Assembly (NCBI RefSeq): GCF_001613385.1
Contig: NZ_BDCG01000022.1
Span: forward strand, 1 to 64,000
Direction: 5' to 3'
Source of the DNA: Nocardia flavorosea NBRC 108225
Lineage (GTDB): Bacteria > Actinomycetota > Actinomycetes > Mycobacteriales > Mycobacteriaceae
Length of the DNA: 64,000 nt
Numbering within the stretch: position 1 is the first letter of the stretch; every line of letters begins with the position of its first letter. The notes beneath the pieces were generated by a model, which saw nothing but the letters and a program-made list of their open reading frames with translations, did no database searches and was not told the DNA's origin. The position numbers and the translations under genes were made by a program. Shown here piece by piece: positions 42,382 to 51,560 of the stretch.

Positions 42382-43439
42382 ACCTCTCCCGGCTGAAATC
42401 GGCCGCGGGCCGCTGGTTCGATCGGGACCGGCCGATCACCGACGAACCCACGAACCTGCGTAGACAACTGCGGCTGGGCATTGCCGGGCTCTGCGCGGTG
42501 GCCGTGCTCGGAGTGGCGGTCGGCGCGCTGTATGTGATCCCGCTGGGTAAGCAGACCTACACCGCCGAACTCAGCGAGGCGCAGTCGGTAAAGGCCGGTG
42601 ACGATATCCGGCTGGCCGGCGTGCCGGTGGGGGAGGTCGAATCCCTCGAACTGGAACCGGATCGGGTGCTGATGCGGTTCACCGTGGACCGCGATGTTTT
42701 CGTCGGCGACCGGAGTTCGCTGGATATCCGCATGCTCACGCTGGTCGGCGGCCATTATGTCGCGCTGTTCCCGGCGGGGGACAAACCACTGGGCGACAAT
42801 CCGATTCCGGCCGACCGCGTCCGCCTGCCCTACAGCCTGATGGAAACCTTCCAGGATGCGACGGCGCCGCTGCGGGAAACCGACGGCGACACCCTGCGCA
42901 ACAACCTCGCCGCACTCGACACCTCCATCGAGGGCGCACCGGAAACACTGCGCAGCGTGCTGGACACCGTCGGCAGCTATCTCGACGCCATCGAACGCCA
43001 GCGCACCCAGGTGTCCGACGCCATCGCCACCGCCGACGAATACGTGACCATGTACGACGGCGCGAAAACCGATCTGGGCCGGTTGATGGACAACGTCAAT
43101 CTGATGGAGACGGTGCTGCTGGACAAACGCGCCGAACTGCGTCAGGCGCTGGGCCTGCTCAGCTCGGTGGTGCAGCGGGTCACGGCTCTGGCACCGAGCT
43201 GGGACCAGACACTGAAGCCGAAGGTGCAGCAGCTCGCCGACGCTCTGCCGCGGTTGCAGGAGTACGGCGACCAGCTGGAACCGATGATCGCCTCGGCGCA
43301 GAGCCTGAGTGCGAAACTGCGCGAACTGGCCGGTCCCGAGGGTGGTGTGCAGGTCGATCAGTCGGGGACCACGGTGACCGCGCCCGGCCTGGATCCCGGT
43401 GCCGTTGTCTGTGTCCCGCTTCCCGGGAAGGTGTGCTGA
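42369..43439 (+). CDS. mceC: MCE-family protein MceC
   Basis: A 356-residue protein with anchor helix around residues 36-56, MCE domain (AQSVKAGDDIRLAGVPVGEV, RMLTLVGGHYVALFP) and a long helical segment. The C-terminus PGAVVCVPLPGKVC carries two cysteines, a common end for MceC. Overlaps mceB and is coupled to mceD by TGATG. Confidence 0.92.
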   Translation: MQRMNLSRLKSAAGRWFDRDRPITDEPTNLRRQLRLGIAGLCAVAVLGVAVGALYVIPLGKQTYTAELSEAQSVKAGDDIRLAGVPVGEVESLELEPDRVLMRFTVDRDVFVGDRSSLDIRMLTLVGGHYVALFPAGDKPLGDNPIPADRVRLPYSLMETFQDATAPLRETDGDTLRNNLAALDTSIEGAPETLRSVLDTVGSYLDAIERQRTQVSDAIATADEYVTMYDGAKTDLGRLMDNVNLMETVLLDKRAELRQALGLLSSVVQRVTALAPSWDQTLKPKVQQLADALPRLQEYGDQLEPMIASAQSLSAKLRELAGPEGGVQVDQSGTTVTAPGLDPGAVVCVPLPGKVC

Positions 43440-44539
43440 TGCTGAAACGGGCGCTCGCCTCACCGGCCCTGATGTCGATCGCTGGAGCGGTGGTACTGGT
43501 GCTGCTGGTATCCGCCGGTTATGTGATCGCGTTCGAACCCTTCAAGCAGACCCGCGCCTACTGCGCGATCATGCCCGACAGTATCGGCCTCTACCAGGGT
43601 AATCAGGTATCGATGCGGGGTGTCACCGTCGGTTCGGTGACCCGGATCGCTCCCGCCGGTGCGAAGGTGCGCGTCGATTTCGAGGTCGACGCGGACCATC
43701 CGGTATACACCGGCGCCGGTGCCACCACCGTGTCCGACACCGTGGTCGCCGACCGGGAGCTGGCGGTGCTTCCGGGGGTGAACACCGCCGACGAGCACGA
43801 TCCGGGGCAGTGCCTCACCAACACCCTGACGCCGAAGAGTCTCACCCAGACGGTGACCGCGCTGGCCGAGCTGTCCGAAGAGATCGGCGGTACCGAGAAC
43901 CGGCCGAACGCGCTGGCGGGTGGCCTGAACGCACTGGATTCGGCGTCGGCCGGTACCGGCCCGCAGATCAACGACCTCATCAACCAGCTGGGCCGGGTCA
44001 TGGAATCACCGGACGCCGATATCGCCCATCTGGCCGGTATTTTCGACGCCTACGCCTCGGTATCGAACAAGGTCGCCGAACACTGGGGGGATCTGAAGCT
44101 GATGCTCACCCGGTTGGGGCCGACGTTGCAGATGTCGCATGCCGAACTGCTCACACCGGGAATCGAGCTGTTCGACGGGCTGCGCGAAATCCTGCCGATG
44201 CTCAACGATCTGTCGGTGATCCTGGCGGACCCGCTGATGTCCACCCTGGACAATCTGGTGCCGCTGGTGAAACTGCTGCGCGCCAACGTGGGATCCCTGA
44301 GCGAAATCGTCGCCACCACCCCCGTGCTGACCTCGGCGTTGCGCACGGTCACCGACCCGGCGACCGGTGCGCCCGGTCTCACCTACGCACCGCCGCGGGT
44401 CGCGATACCGCAGGAGCACGCGGAGCAGGTCTGTGCCGCGGTGAACGCGCTCTCACCCGGGCGCTGCGCCGGTGCCGCGAACGGCATGGTGGATCTGGAT
44501 CTGGTGCGGCTGGTGCTGGGATCGGCGGGTGCGCGATGA
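43439..44539 (+). CDS. mceD: MCE-family protein MceD
   Basis: A 366-residue protein with N-terminal anchor (ALMSIAGAVVLVLLVSAGYV), MCE domain (IGLYQGNQVSMRGVTVGSVTRI, TVSDTVVADRELAVLPG) and helical C-terminal part with paired cysteines near the end. ATG at 43439 overlapping the mceC stop is preferred to a GTG six bases upstream. Confidence 0.92.
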   Translation: MLKRALASPALMSIAGAVVLVLLVSAGYVIAFEPFKQTRAYCAIMPDSIGLYQGNQVSMRGVTVGSVTRIAPAGAKVRVDFEVDADHPVYTGAGATTVSDTVVADRELAVLPGVNTADEHDPGQCLTNTLTPKSLTQTVTALAELSEEIGGTENRPNALAGGLNALDSASAGTGPQINDLINQLGRVMESPDADIAHLAGIFDAYASVSNKVAEHWGDLKLMLTRLGPTLQMSHAELLTPGIELFDGLREILPMLNDLSVILADPLMSTLDNLVPLVKLLRANVGSLSEIVATTPVLTSALRTVTDPATGAPGLTYAPPRVAIPQEHAEQVCAAVNALSPGRCAGAANGMVDLDLVRLVLGSAGAR

Positions 44540-45624
44540 CACGGCGAATTTCCGTCGATACGACGATGCGGATCACCGTCGACCGCATCCGGCTGCGGCG
44601 CGGGTTGGCGGCCTGCGGGCTCGCCGCGGCCCTGGCCGTTTCCGGATGCGCGTTCGATCCCTCCGATATCCCTGTCCCCGGCGCCACGGTCACCGGCGGG
44701 AGTTATCCGCTGCGGATCGAATTCGCCAATGTCCTGAACCTGCCCGCGCGGGCGAAGGTCATCGCCAACGGTGCGGAGATCGGCAACGTGGAAGATGTCG
44801 ACGTCGTGCCCGGCGACGCGACCTCCACCGGCTACGTCGTGGTGGATATCGAGGTCGACGACGAGGTCGAACTACCGGCCACCACCATCGCCGAGCTGCG
44901 GCAGAACACTGTGCTCGGCGATATCCACGTCGCGCTGACCACCCCGCCCGACGGCTACGACACCCTGCTGCACCCAGGCGACACCATCACCCGCGACCGC
45001 ACGAAACCACCGGTCCAGCTCGAGGACACGATGGCGGCGATCGCCCTGTTCGTCAACAGCGGAGCGGTCGGGGATCTGCAGGACATCGTCAACCGGCTCA
45101 ATTCGGTACTGCCACAGGACCCGGCGAAAACCCAGCAGATCGCGCAGGTGCTGGCCACGGACGCGGTGGACCTGGCCGCACATCTGGATCAGGTGGACCT
45201 GCTGTTGCACGGTGTGGCCGAGAACGCGGAGGTCATGCACGGAATACAGGACGAGCTGGACAATATTCTGCGCCCCGAATCGGTGCAGCAGATGAACGAC
45301 GCCACCGCGTCCATCGCTGCGGTGACCGAAATCTTCGGCGGCCTGGGCCCGGTGGGAGAGTCGTTGAGCTGGCTCGCTCCGCTGGCACAGTCCGGAGGAG
45401 CGGCCGCGGCGGCGTTCGTCCCACTGGCCACCGGGGGGCCGCTGGATCTGCGGCAACCCTCGAATCTGAACATGCTGGTCGCGCTGCTACGAGACAAGAT
45501 CATCCCGTTCGTGGAGAACGGCCCGAAGGTGGATATCAGTGCCGTCCACACACCGGGACTGTCCACCGACGACCAGGTGAACCGGATCATCGAAACCTTG
45601 CGCATGATCGGAGCGGTGCGATGA
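44536..45624 (+). CDS. mceE: MCE-family lipoprotein MceE
   Basis: The lipoprotein subunit of the set, as in LprK of mce1. The 362-residue precursor has an Arg-rich start and a lipobox AVSGC with Cys38. MCE domain follows (LPARAKVIANGAEIGNVEDV, LRQNTVLGDIHVAL), then a helical tail. ATGA overlap with mceD and with mceF. Confidence 0.93.
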   Translation: MTRRISVDTTMRITVDRIRLRRGLAACGLAAALAVSGCAFDPSDIPVPGATVTGGSYPLRIEFANVLNLPARAKVIANGAEIGNVEDVDVVPGDATSTGYVVVDIEVDDEVELPATTIAELRQNTVLGDIHVALTTPPDGYDTLLHPGDTITRDRTKPPVQLEDTMAAIALFVNSGAVGDLQDIVNRLNSVLPQDPAKTQQIAQVLATDAVDLAAHLDQVDLLLHGVAENAEVMHGIQDELDNILRPESVQQMNDATASIAAVTEIFGGLGPVGESLSWLAPLAQSGGAAAAAFVPLATGGPLDLRQPSNLNMLVALLRDKIIPFVENGPKVDISAVHTPGLSTDDQVNRIIETLRMIGAVR

Positions 45625-46577
45625 AACTGGGTTCACTGGCGTCGCTGGGCGGTATCGCGGCCATCACGGTGCTCGGCGCCGGCTATCTGACCTTCGGGGT
45701 GGTGCGCGCCGATCCGTTCCGCGAATATCTGAACGCCTCCCTGGTGCTCGAGGATTCCGGCGGTCTCGGTGTGGGTTCACCGGTTCTGCTCACCGGTATC
45801 GAAGTCGGCCGCGTGACCTCCGTCGACCGTATCGCCGATGGTGTGGAAGTCGGTTTCCGGGTGCAAGATTCGCACCGGCTGCCCGCCGACAGTGTCGTCA
45901 CCATCGAGCATCTGTCCGCGCTCGGCGAACCCTATGTGCAGTTCGCGCCGAAAACCGGTGCCGGGCCTTATATATCCGACGGGCAGCGGCTGGAATCGGA
46001 AGATATTCACAGCCCGCTGTCCATCCCCGAGGCCGCCCGCATGGTGACCCGGACCATGAACCAGCTCGACCCCGCCACCATGGATTCGCTGGTGCGCACC
46101 ATGAGCGAGGCCCTGCACGGCACCGACGCGGTACTCCCGGAACTCACCCGCGCCGCCGACCTGCTCGCCGCGGCCATCATGTCCCGCGAACCCAGAATCG
46201 CCGAATTGCTCAATAACTTCGAAACCGCCGCCGCCGACGCTGAATGGGCGGGACCCGCCACCTCCGCGGCCGCCACCGAATTCACCCGCTTTGCCGAAGT
46301 CCTCGACGATTTCGTGGAATCGGTCGGCAGGGTCACCGGAGCCGAGGGGTCGCCGGAGAAGTACCTGGCGGACGGCGGGGTCGTGCCGTTACTGGAGCGC
46401 CTGCGCACCGTCCTCGACGAAATCGGCCCCGAACTCGCCGCCCTGCAACCCGGTTTGGCTCCCCTCACGGAGAGCCTGGGCAACACCGTGCCGCAGGTGA
46501 ACATCAGCAGCTTGATCGAGCAGGCGCTGGCGAGTACCGACGAGGACTCCGTGCAGGTCCGGGTCGGGCTGAAGTAG
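45621..46577 (+). CDS. mceF: MCE-family protein MceF
   Basis: Last subunit, 318 residues. Anchor helix at residues about 7-28, MCE domain (GGLGVGSPVLLTGIEVGRV, IEHLSALGEPYVQFAP), helical remainder. No Mce-associated (Mas) protein genes follow. Instead the operon ends at a strong hairpin and a convergent gene. Confidence 0.92.
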   Translation: MKLGSLASLGGIAAITVLGAGYLTFGVVRADPFREYLNASLVLEDSGGLGVGSPVLLTGIEVGRVTSVDRIADGVEVGFRVQDSHRLPADSVVTIEHLSALGEPYVQFAPKTGAGPYISDGQRLESEDIHSPLSIPEAARMVTRTMNQLDPATMDSLVRTMSEALHGTDAVLPELTRAADLLAAAIMSREPRIAELLNNFETAAADAEWAGPATSAAATEFTRFAEVLDDFVESVGRVTGAEGSPEKYLADGGVVPLLERLRTVLDEIGPELAALQPGLAPLTESLGNTVPQVNISSLIEQALASTDEDSVQVRVGLK

Positions 46578-46691
46578 TTTTCGCCGGCTCGACGCCCCGG
46601 CATCACCCGACCGCGTAGTTACTACAGCGCCCGCTCTCGACGCCGTGTGCCGTGACGGCAGGTTCGTTTTCCGAGCCGTGGCCCGAGTGCG

Positions 46692-46716
46692 CACCGTGCG
46701 ACCCGGTCGCACGGTG
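46692..46716. terminator. Terminator between mceF and the convergent gene
   Basis: CACCGTGCGAC at 46692-46702 pairs perfectly with GTCGCACGGTG at 46706-46716 around CCG. Confidence 0.75.
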
Positions 46717-46729
46717 GCTTCACGGCGAA

Positions 46730-47539
46730 TCACCCTCGCTCCGGGGCATCCGGTTCCGGCCGATCGAGGATGGCCTGCGTTCGGTTGTCCAGATCTCCGA
46801 AGGTGGACAGTAGTTCCAGCGCACCGAGTTCCGGGGGTGGTTCGTCGGCCATCCGGCGTAACTCGGCCAGCACCGCGTCGATATCGTCCTCCGGCACCGG
46901 CCGCCTACGCGGCGCGACGGGAGTATCGACAGGTTGCCAGGCAATGGCCTGCTGCCACCACGGATCGCGGATGGCCCACGCCCAGATCGTCTTGCGGACC
47001 AACGGCACGTTATCGGTGTAGAGCTGGAAGAACGCATCGAGATCGCGGTGTTCGAGTTCGAAGATCTCATCGGGCAGGCGGCGGGCCCGGATATAGCACA
47101 TCGGGGCGCGGGTCACCTGAAGGGCGGGGGCGCGGGGATCGGGAGGCGTTTCCAGGATCTCGTCGAGAATGCTCTCGGTGAGATACGGGAGGGTGATATT
47201 GCCCGTGGTGACCTGGATCCGGGTGGCGCCGCGCGGGTTGTAGAGGCGCCGCGTCGCGACATCCAGGACGGCCAGGTCACGGTCGGCGGTGAGCGCCAGT
47301 AGGGCGCGCAGGCAATCGAACCGGTCGCGAACGGTGGCTTCCAGGAGGGCGCCGCGGGCCTCGGGGCGGCGGTGGACCCGCAAACCGGTCCCGGAGCGGT
47401 GGATCAGGGTGCACACCACACCCACCGCTCGCACCGGTGGACTGGGCTCGGGTGCTTCTACCAGGGACAGATACCGCTCGTATGCCTGCTCGGCCGAATC
47501 GAGCGCGGCCGCCGGCAGTACGGCGAATAGAGAACTCAC
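46730..47539 (-). CDS. Hypothetical protein, no family recognised
   Basis: A 269-residue soluble protein with high coding-type codon usage: LFAVLPAAALDSAEQAYERYLSL at the start, RVHRRPEARGALLEA, QVTRAPMCYIRARRLPDEIFELEHRDLDAFF, WWQQAIAWQPV. The last ~60 residues are acidic and Pro-rich (PVPEDDIDAVLAEL). No membrane segment. GTG start at 47539. It is isolated, convergent with mceF. Confidence 0.6.
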   Translation of the reverse strand: MSSLFAVLPAAALDSAEQAYERYLSLVEAPEPSPPVRAVGVVCTLIHRSGTGLRVHRRPEARGALLEATVRDRFDCLRALLALTADRDLAVLDVATRRLYNPRGATRIQVTTGNITLPYLTESILDEILETPPDPRAPALQVTRAPMCYIRARRLPDEIFELEHRDLDAFFQLYTDNVPLVRKTIWAWAIRDPWWQQAIAWQPVDTPVAPRRRPVPEDDIDAVLAELRRMADEPPPELGALELLSTFGDLDNRTQAILDRPEPDAPERG

Positions 47540-47623
47540 CCGCCAAGTACAGCAAAATATGCGAATTGTCGCTGGTTCACTTCAAATAAAACCCACACCG
47601 GGGCAACGGATCTCGCAATCGTG

Positions 47624-48337
47624 TCAAATACCGGCCACATCCGCCAGCTGTCCGATACCGTAGGTGACCGCCATGGCCAGCGCCCCGCCGAGCACGACGC
47701 GGGCCACCGCCCGCACCCGGTTGCTGCCGCCCAGCCAGGCGCTGACCGAACCCGTCACCGCGAGCGCGAGCAGCACCGCGACCATGGTGACCGGGATCCG
47801 CGCCGCGGTCGGCGGCAGGAGGATCGCCAGCAGCGGCAGCAGCGCACCCACGGTGAAGGCCACCGCCGACGAGAACGCCGCATGCCACGGATTGGTCAGT
47901 TCGTCGGGATTCAAACCGAGTTCGGCCTCGGCGTGGGCGGCGAACGCATCGTAGGCGGTCAGCTCCTCGGCCACCTGCCGGGCGGTCTCGGCTGACAGGC
48001 CTTTCGAATGATAGATCGCGGTGAGCTCGGCCAGTTCGTCCGCCGGATCCTCCTTCAGCTCCCGGCGCTCCTGAGCGAGCAGCGCCGCTTCCGCGTCACG
48101 CTGGGTGCTCACCGATACGTACTCGCCGACGGCCATGGAAATAGCGCCCGCGCTGATCCCCGCGATGCCGGCGGTGAGAATCGTGCTGGTACTGGACGCG
48201 GCCGCCGCGACACCCACTACCAAACCCGCGGTCGATACGATCCCGTCGTTGGCGCCCAGCACCCCGGCCCGCAGCCAATTGAGCTTGGCCGCGAACCCCG
48301 TCTGCGGGAGATACCGGTCCTCCGCTGCCTCGGTCAT
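47624..48337 (-). CDS. VIT1/CCC1-family iron or manganese transporter
   Basis: Membrane protein of 237 residues: LNWLRAGVLGANDGIVSTAGLVVGVAAA, AGISAGAISMAVGEYVSVSTQRD (the metal-path helices with Asp and Glu) and three C-terminal helices. A central soluble acidic helix-rich domain (about 85-135) carries the Glu residues that bind metal in VIT1. Likely exports or sequesters Fe2+ or Mn2+. ATG overlaps the stop of the small upstream ORF as ATGA. Confidence 0.88.
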   Translation of the reverse strand: MTEAAEDRYLPQTGFAAKLNWLRAGVLGANDGIVSTAGLVVGVAAAASSTSTILTAGIAGISAGAISMAVGEYVSVSTQRDAEAALLAQERRELKEDPADELAELTAIYHSKGLSAETARQVAEELTAYDAFAAHAEAELGLNPDELTNPWHAAFSSAVAFTVGALLPLLAILLPPTAARIPVTMVAVLLALAVTGSVSAWLGGSNRVRAVARVVLGGALAMAVTYGIGQLADVAGI

Positions 48338-48531
48338 GCCTGAAGGCTATGGCAAAAGCGTCGGTTGAGGATATCCTTCCCGGTGGGCGGACTGCGCTCG
48401 AGTTGGGCTTGCGCCGCGCCCAACTCTTCCTCGGTGAAACCGCCGTACTCCGCCTCGTACCGCCGGATATCCGCGGTCAGGAGCGCCCGGCGAATCGCTC
48501 GGTCCAGGGCGGTGGCGCTGCGTCCATGCAC
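48334..48531 (-). CDS. Small hypothetical protein coupled to the VIT1-like gene
   Basis: A 65-residue frame from GTG 48531: HGRSATALDRAIRRALLTADIRRYEAEYGGF, then TEEELGAAQAQLERSP. Seventeen more residues that look coding (HKELDRIARVHGRS) lie just upstream without a start codon. The look is that of an antitoxin-like or regulatory helix pair whose N-terminus may have been lost. The ATGA overlap with the transporter gene supports translation. Confidence 0.4.
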   Translation of the reverse strand: MHGRSATALDRAIRRALLTADIRRYEAEYGGFTEEELGAAQAQLERSPPTGKDILNRRFCHSLQA

Positions 48532-48578
48532 CCGGGCAATCCTATCGAGCTCCTTGTGCCCCTTCGGACTGCTCCGGG

Positions 48579-49283
48579 TTACTGCGGAACGGCATAGAGG
48601 TAGAACAGGGCGATCGTCACCAGGCCCATTGCTGGGGTGAGGACCCAGGTCTCCACCTTGTTTCCGGTGCGGGAGATGATCGGGACGGCCAGGCGGGGCT
48701 TCAGCGGCCACAGCAGGGGGCAGCCGCGGTCGGTGAGGCAGTCACCGACGATATGGATGAGGGCGCCGAGGCCGATGGCGAACGGGAGCCAATACGGGGA
48801 GTCCGGGAGCCAGCGGTCCATCAATACCGTGCCGCCGCCGGCCAGCAATACGCACAGGCCCCAGGCGCGGAAGGAATCACCTCGCGGTGTCAGATGCAGG
48901 GCCCGGATACCGAAGGCGAGCATGACGAAGATGACGCCGAGAGTGAAGTATCTGCCCAGATAGTTCACACCCGCCCAGGTCGCCCAGCCGGCCAGCAGCA
49001 CGAACAACAATCCGTGCGTGCCCTTGCGATGACCTCCGGAGATGGTCGCGACCCCCTTTGCGACCGCATTGCTCAACGGGCCCAGCGAATCCCCGATCGT
49101 GCCGCCCGGATGATCGATATCGGGCAGCAGCGCCGCGCCGGCCGTGATCAGCGCCCCCAGGATCAATTCGAGTGCGCTGACATCGACAGGGCCGCGCACG
49201 AATTCCATCACCGGGACGGGTACGACGGTAGCGGCAGTGGCGAATGCCAATGCGCCGCTGGTGGCATGGGAATGGCCGAGCAA
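48579..49283 (-). CDS. YdjM/DUF457-type membrane-bound metal-dependent hydrolase
   Basis: Polytopic protein of 234 residues. Family motifs: LLGHSHATSGALAF at the start, PDIDHPGGTIG, GHRKGTHGLLF and HIVGDCLTDRGCPLLWPLKPR, all histidine/aspartate-rich and typical of YdjM (LexA-regulated in E. coli). Start is TTG at 49283, set by GGGAG six bases upstream and by homology beginning there. Biochemical role unknown. Confidence 0.82.
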   Translation of the reverse strand: MLGHSHATSGALAFATAATVVPVPVMEFVRGPVDVSALELILGALITAGAALLPDIDHPGGTIGDSLGPLSNAVAKGVATISGGHRKGTHGLLFVLLAGWATWAGVNYLGRYFTLGVIFVMLAFGIRALHLTPRGDSFRAWGLCVLLAGGGTVLMDRWLPDSPYWLPFAIGLGALIHIVGDCLTDRGCPLLWPLKPRLAVPIISRTGNKVETWVLTPAMGLVTIALFYLYAVPQ

Positions 49284-49516
49284 AACATCTCCCGGTATCA
49301 AGGTGCGATCGGACGTAGCGATCAAAGTTAGCAATCGATGCCGACACCTCGGACCGGCGCACGACGCGCCGGAAGCCCGCGACCACGAGACACGCCGCGG
49401 CGACGGCGGTTTCGGCGAAAAACCCCTGGTTACCTCTGTACCCCGCAAGTCATCGATGCAATGCTGGCGCGACCGGAGCGCCGGTGGAGCGATCCGTTCT
49501 CGCCAGGGGGTGTCGA

Positions 49517-50353
49517 ATGCGTGATGGCCGGCCGATTCTGTATCGGGTGCCCGATTTCGAACCGTCGACGGAACCGTGTGAGGGGTTACCGCAGGAGCGT
49601 CCCGGCGGGGTCGAGCCGCCTACTGTGTCTCTGTCGTCGGGAACACTGCTGCCCGGAGTGCCGTCGGGCGGAGTGCTATCGCCTGAGTCGTCGGCCGGAG
49701 CGTTGCGGCCCGGAGAGCAGCCGGCCGGAACGCTCTCGGCCGGAGCTCCATCGGGCCGAACGGCATCGTCCTGGACCCAGCTGTCGGCGCCGGGCGCGCC
49801 GTCGCTGCGGGCCGGCGCACGGAGGAGCGGCAGCGGCCGCGCGACGAAACCGGAGCCGAGCGAATCGTCCGGTGCAGTCTCCGCTACACCGGCATCTACT
49901 TGTGTACCCGTGGAAACACCCGCTGGTTGCCGTCCCCGTCTCGACCGTAATTCCCTGCGCGCCAACCGCAGCGCACCGGCGGGGATCCGCCGGGCACACC
50001 GCGCCGGGCATACCGCCGACGCCTGCGCCGAACCGGCCGAAGCCCGAGAATTCGCCGGCAGGGCCATACGCATCCTGCTGGAGGTCCTGGACCGCCGTCG
50101 CCCGGTCGCGCAACTGAACACCCTGTGCGCGCCCGCCTTGGTACACACGGTCGGTGCCCTGGTTGCCGGTGACCACGCCCCCAGCCGCACACTGGGCGCC
50201 GCAGTACTCACCAAGTTCCGCTTGTTCCCCGCCGACGACCACGCCTACGAACTGATAGCCATGTACCAGCGCGGCCCCCGCCGGCTCGCCCTCGCCGGCC
50301 GAGCCGAACACACGGCCACCGGCTGGAAGCTGACCGCTTTACGCCTGACCTGA
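49517..50353 (+). CDS. Rv3235-family protein with long low-complexity N-terminus
   Basis: A 278-residue protein. Residues about 25-170 are low-complexity Ser/Gly/Pro/Ala. The C-terminal ~100 residues are conserved: EAREFAGRAIRILLEVLDRRRPVAQLNTL, AAVLTKFRLFPADDHAYELIAMYQRG and GWKLTALRLT, as in actinobacterial Rv3235. In mycobacteria that gene sits near secA and mtrAB, and its function is unknown. Here it is alone. ATG 49517 chosen, with AGGGGG upstream. Confidence 0.7.
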   Translation: MRDGRPILYRVPDFEPSTEPCEGLPQERPGGVEPPTVSLSSGTLLPGVPSGGVLSPESSAGALRPGEQPAGTLSAGAPSGRTASSWTQLSAPGAPSLRAGARRSGSGRATKPEPSESSGAVSATPASTCVPVETPAGCRPRLDRNSLRANRSAPAGIRRAHRAGHTADACAEPAEAREFAGRAIRILLEVLDRRRPVAQLNTLCAPALVHTVGALVAGDHAPSRTLGAAVLTKFRLFPADDHAYELIAMYQRGPRRLALAGRAEHTATGWKLTALRLT

Positions 50354-50425
50354 TCCTCCGGGCGCGATATGTTCGCCGACCAAACGTCAGTGCAGAGTCG
50401 TAGGCCGAATCGCTGCTTGGAACAG

Positions 50426-50869
50426 TTACCCGTCCTGGAGCAGCAGTCGGAACGCGCGGTGGCCAGGAGTGAGCGGGCGGACGGCGCGGAAATCCTTCTC
50501 GTCGAGCGTCAAGACGTCATTGGTGAGGTAGCGCTCGGCAAGTACCACATTGACGGCATCGGCTAGGTCGAGGCGAAGCCCTCGATACTGTCCGATGACC
50601 TGCTGCGCGACCCGGATATCGGAACGGTCCACCGCCGGGATGAGCACCGAGCCCTCTTCCGCCGAGGTCAAAATATCGTCCAGGACGACGTCCGCGATTC
50701 TGCGATCCTTGCCGAAGCGGGCGATCAGCAAATGGTCGATCTCGTCGAGTACCAGCGGCGATATGACCGCGACCGAGGTGGCCAGAAGGTCGCGAGCGCG
50801 CTCGTGTAGTTCGGCGGCGCGATCGTAGGCCGCGATGATCGCTGAGGTGTCGGCGACGAAGAAGCTCAC
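50426..50869 (-). CDS. PIN-domain toxin (VapC family)
   Basis: Ribonuclease toxin of 147 residues. It begins SFFVADTSAIIAAYD with the first catalytic Asp. The conserved Glu is in LVLDEIDHLL, and acidic pairs lie in LDLADAVNVVLAERY and LTLDEKDFRAV. GTG start overlaps the antitoxin stop as GTGA, so synthesis is coupled. Confidence 0.88.
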   Translation of the reverse strand: MSFFVADTSAIIAAYDRAAELHERARDLLATSVAVISPLVLDEIDHLLIARFGKDRRIADVVLDDILTSAEEGSVLIPAVDRSDIRVAQQVIGQYRGLRLDLADAVNVVLAERYLTNDVLTLDEKDFRAVRPLTPGHRAFRLLLQDG

Positions 50870-51096
50870 CGTTCGTATGCTTCGCCGAGCGCGGTCTCGC
50901 TCTCGGCGGCAAAACCGGGGTCTCCGGAATCGAAGCTCGGCCAAGGCCGAGTTCGCCGGACGGTACGGGATCGCAGCAAGACCAGGGCGATCCCCTCCCG
51001 GATCAGGTCGGCCTCCGACCGCCCGGATTCTTCCGCAGCGGCCTTGAGGCGTGTGGCTTGCTCCGCCTCCAAATAAACGCTGGTCTTGGTCTTCAT
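50866..51096 (-). CDS. Ribbon-helix-helix antitoxin (VapB-like)
   Basis: A 76-residue antitoxin: KTKTSVYLEAEQATRLKAAAEESGRSEADLIREGI is the RHH DNA-binding part, and the C-terminal half (RPWPSFDSGDPGFAAE) is the disordered toxin-binding arm. Directly upstream on the minus strand is TACGTAGTACCCTATAT, a likely promoter with autoregulatory dyad. Confidence 0.87.
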   Translation of the reverse strand: MKTKTSVYLEAEQATRLKAAAEESGRSEADLIREGIALVLLRSRTVRRTRPWPSFDSGDPGFAAESETALGEAYER

Positions 51097-51557
51097 AAGA
51101 TATAGGGTACTACGTAGGGCATGGCTTGTTCGGTGAGCAGCCGGTCCGGTGAACGTTATCGGGCTGGGCCCGGCACGGTTCTTGCCGTTCGCGCAACAAT
51201 CGTTGGGGCGATATGACGGCGCTGTACGCGTCGGTTGCCGCTATGGCCGCCGAATCCGGCGGGGCGTGATATCGGCCCTCTGCGCATGACGATGGCCGGT
51301 GCGGGGCAACTGGCAGAGACCGCCGCCGTCGGAGTCGGTACCGGCTCGGCGCACGCGGTGCAGAACCACCGGCGTCAGGCGTTGTCCGAAAGCCTGCGGA
51401 CCGGTGAGCCTGTATCAGCTTTCCAGTTGCTGCGAGGTGATCCGATCTGACCGGCCCGGCGGCTGCGTCGAGGGGACGGGACCACCGTGGTTGTGGGTAC
51501 AGAGGTCCGCCCGACTGCATACCATGAGGGCACGGGAGGCTCCGGCGACGGGAGAGC
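51097..51557. other. Intergenic region between the toxin pair and the methyltransferase
   Basis: About 460 bases. Open frames here do not resemble proteins. The left edge holds the antitoxin promoter. Nothing else recognised. Confidence 0.45.
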
Positions 51558-51560
51558 GTG

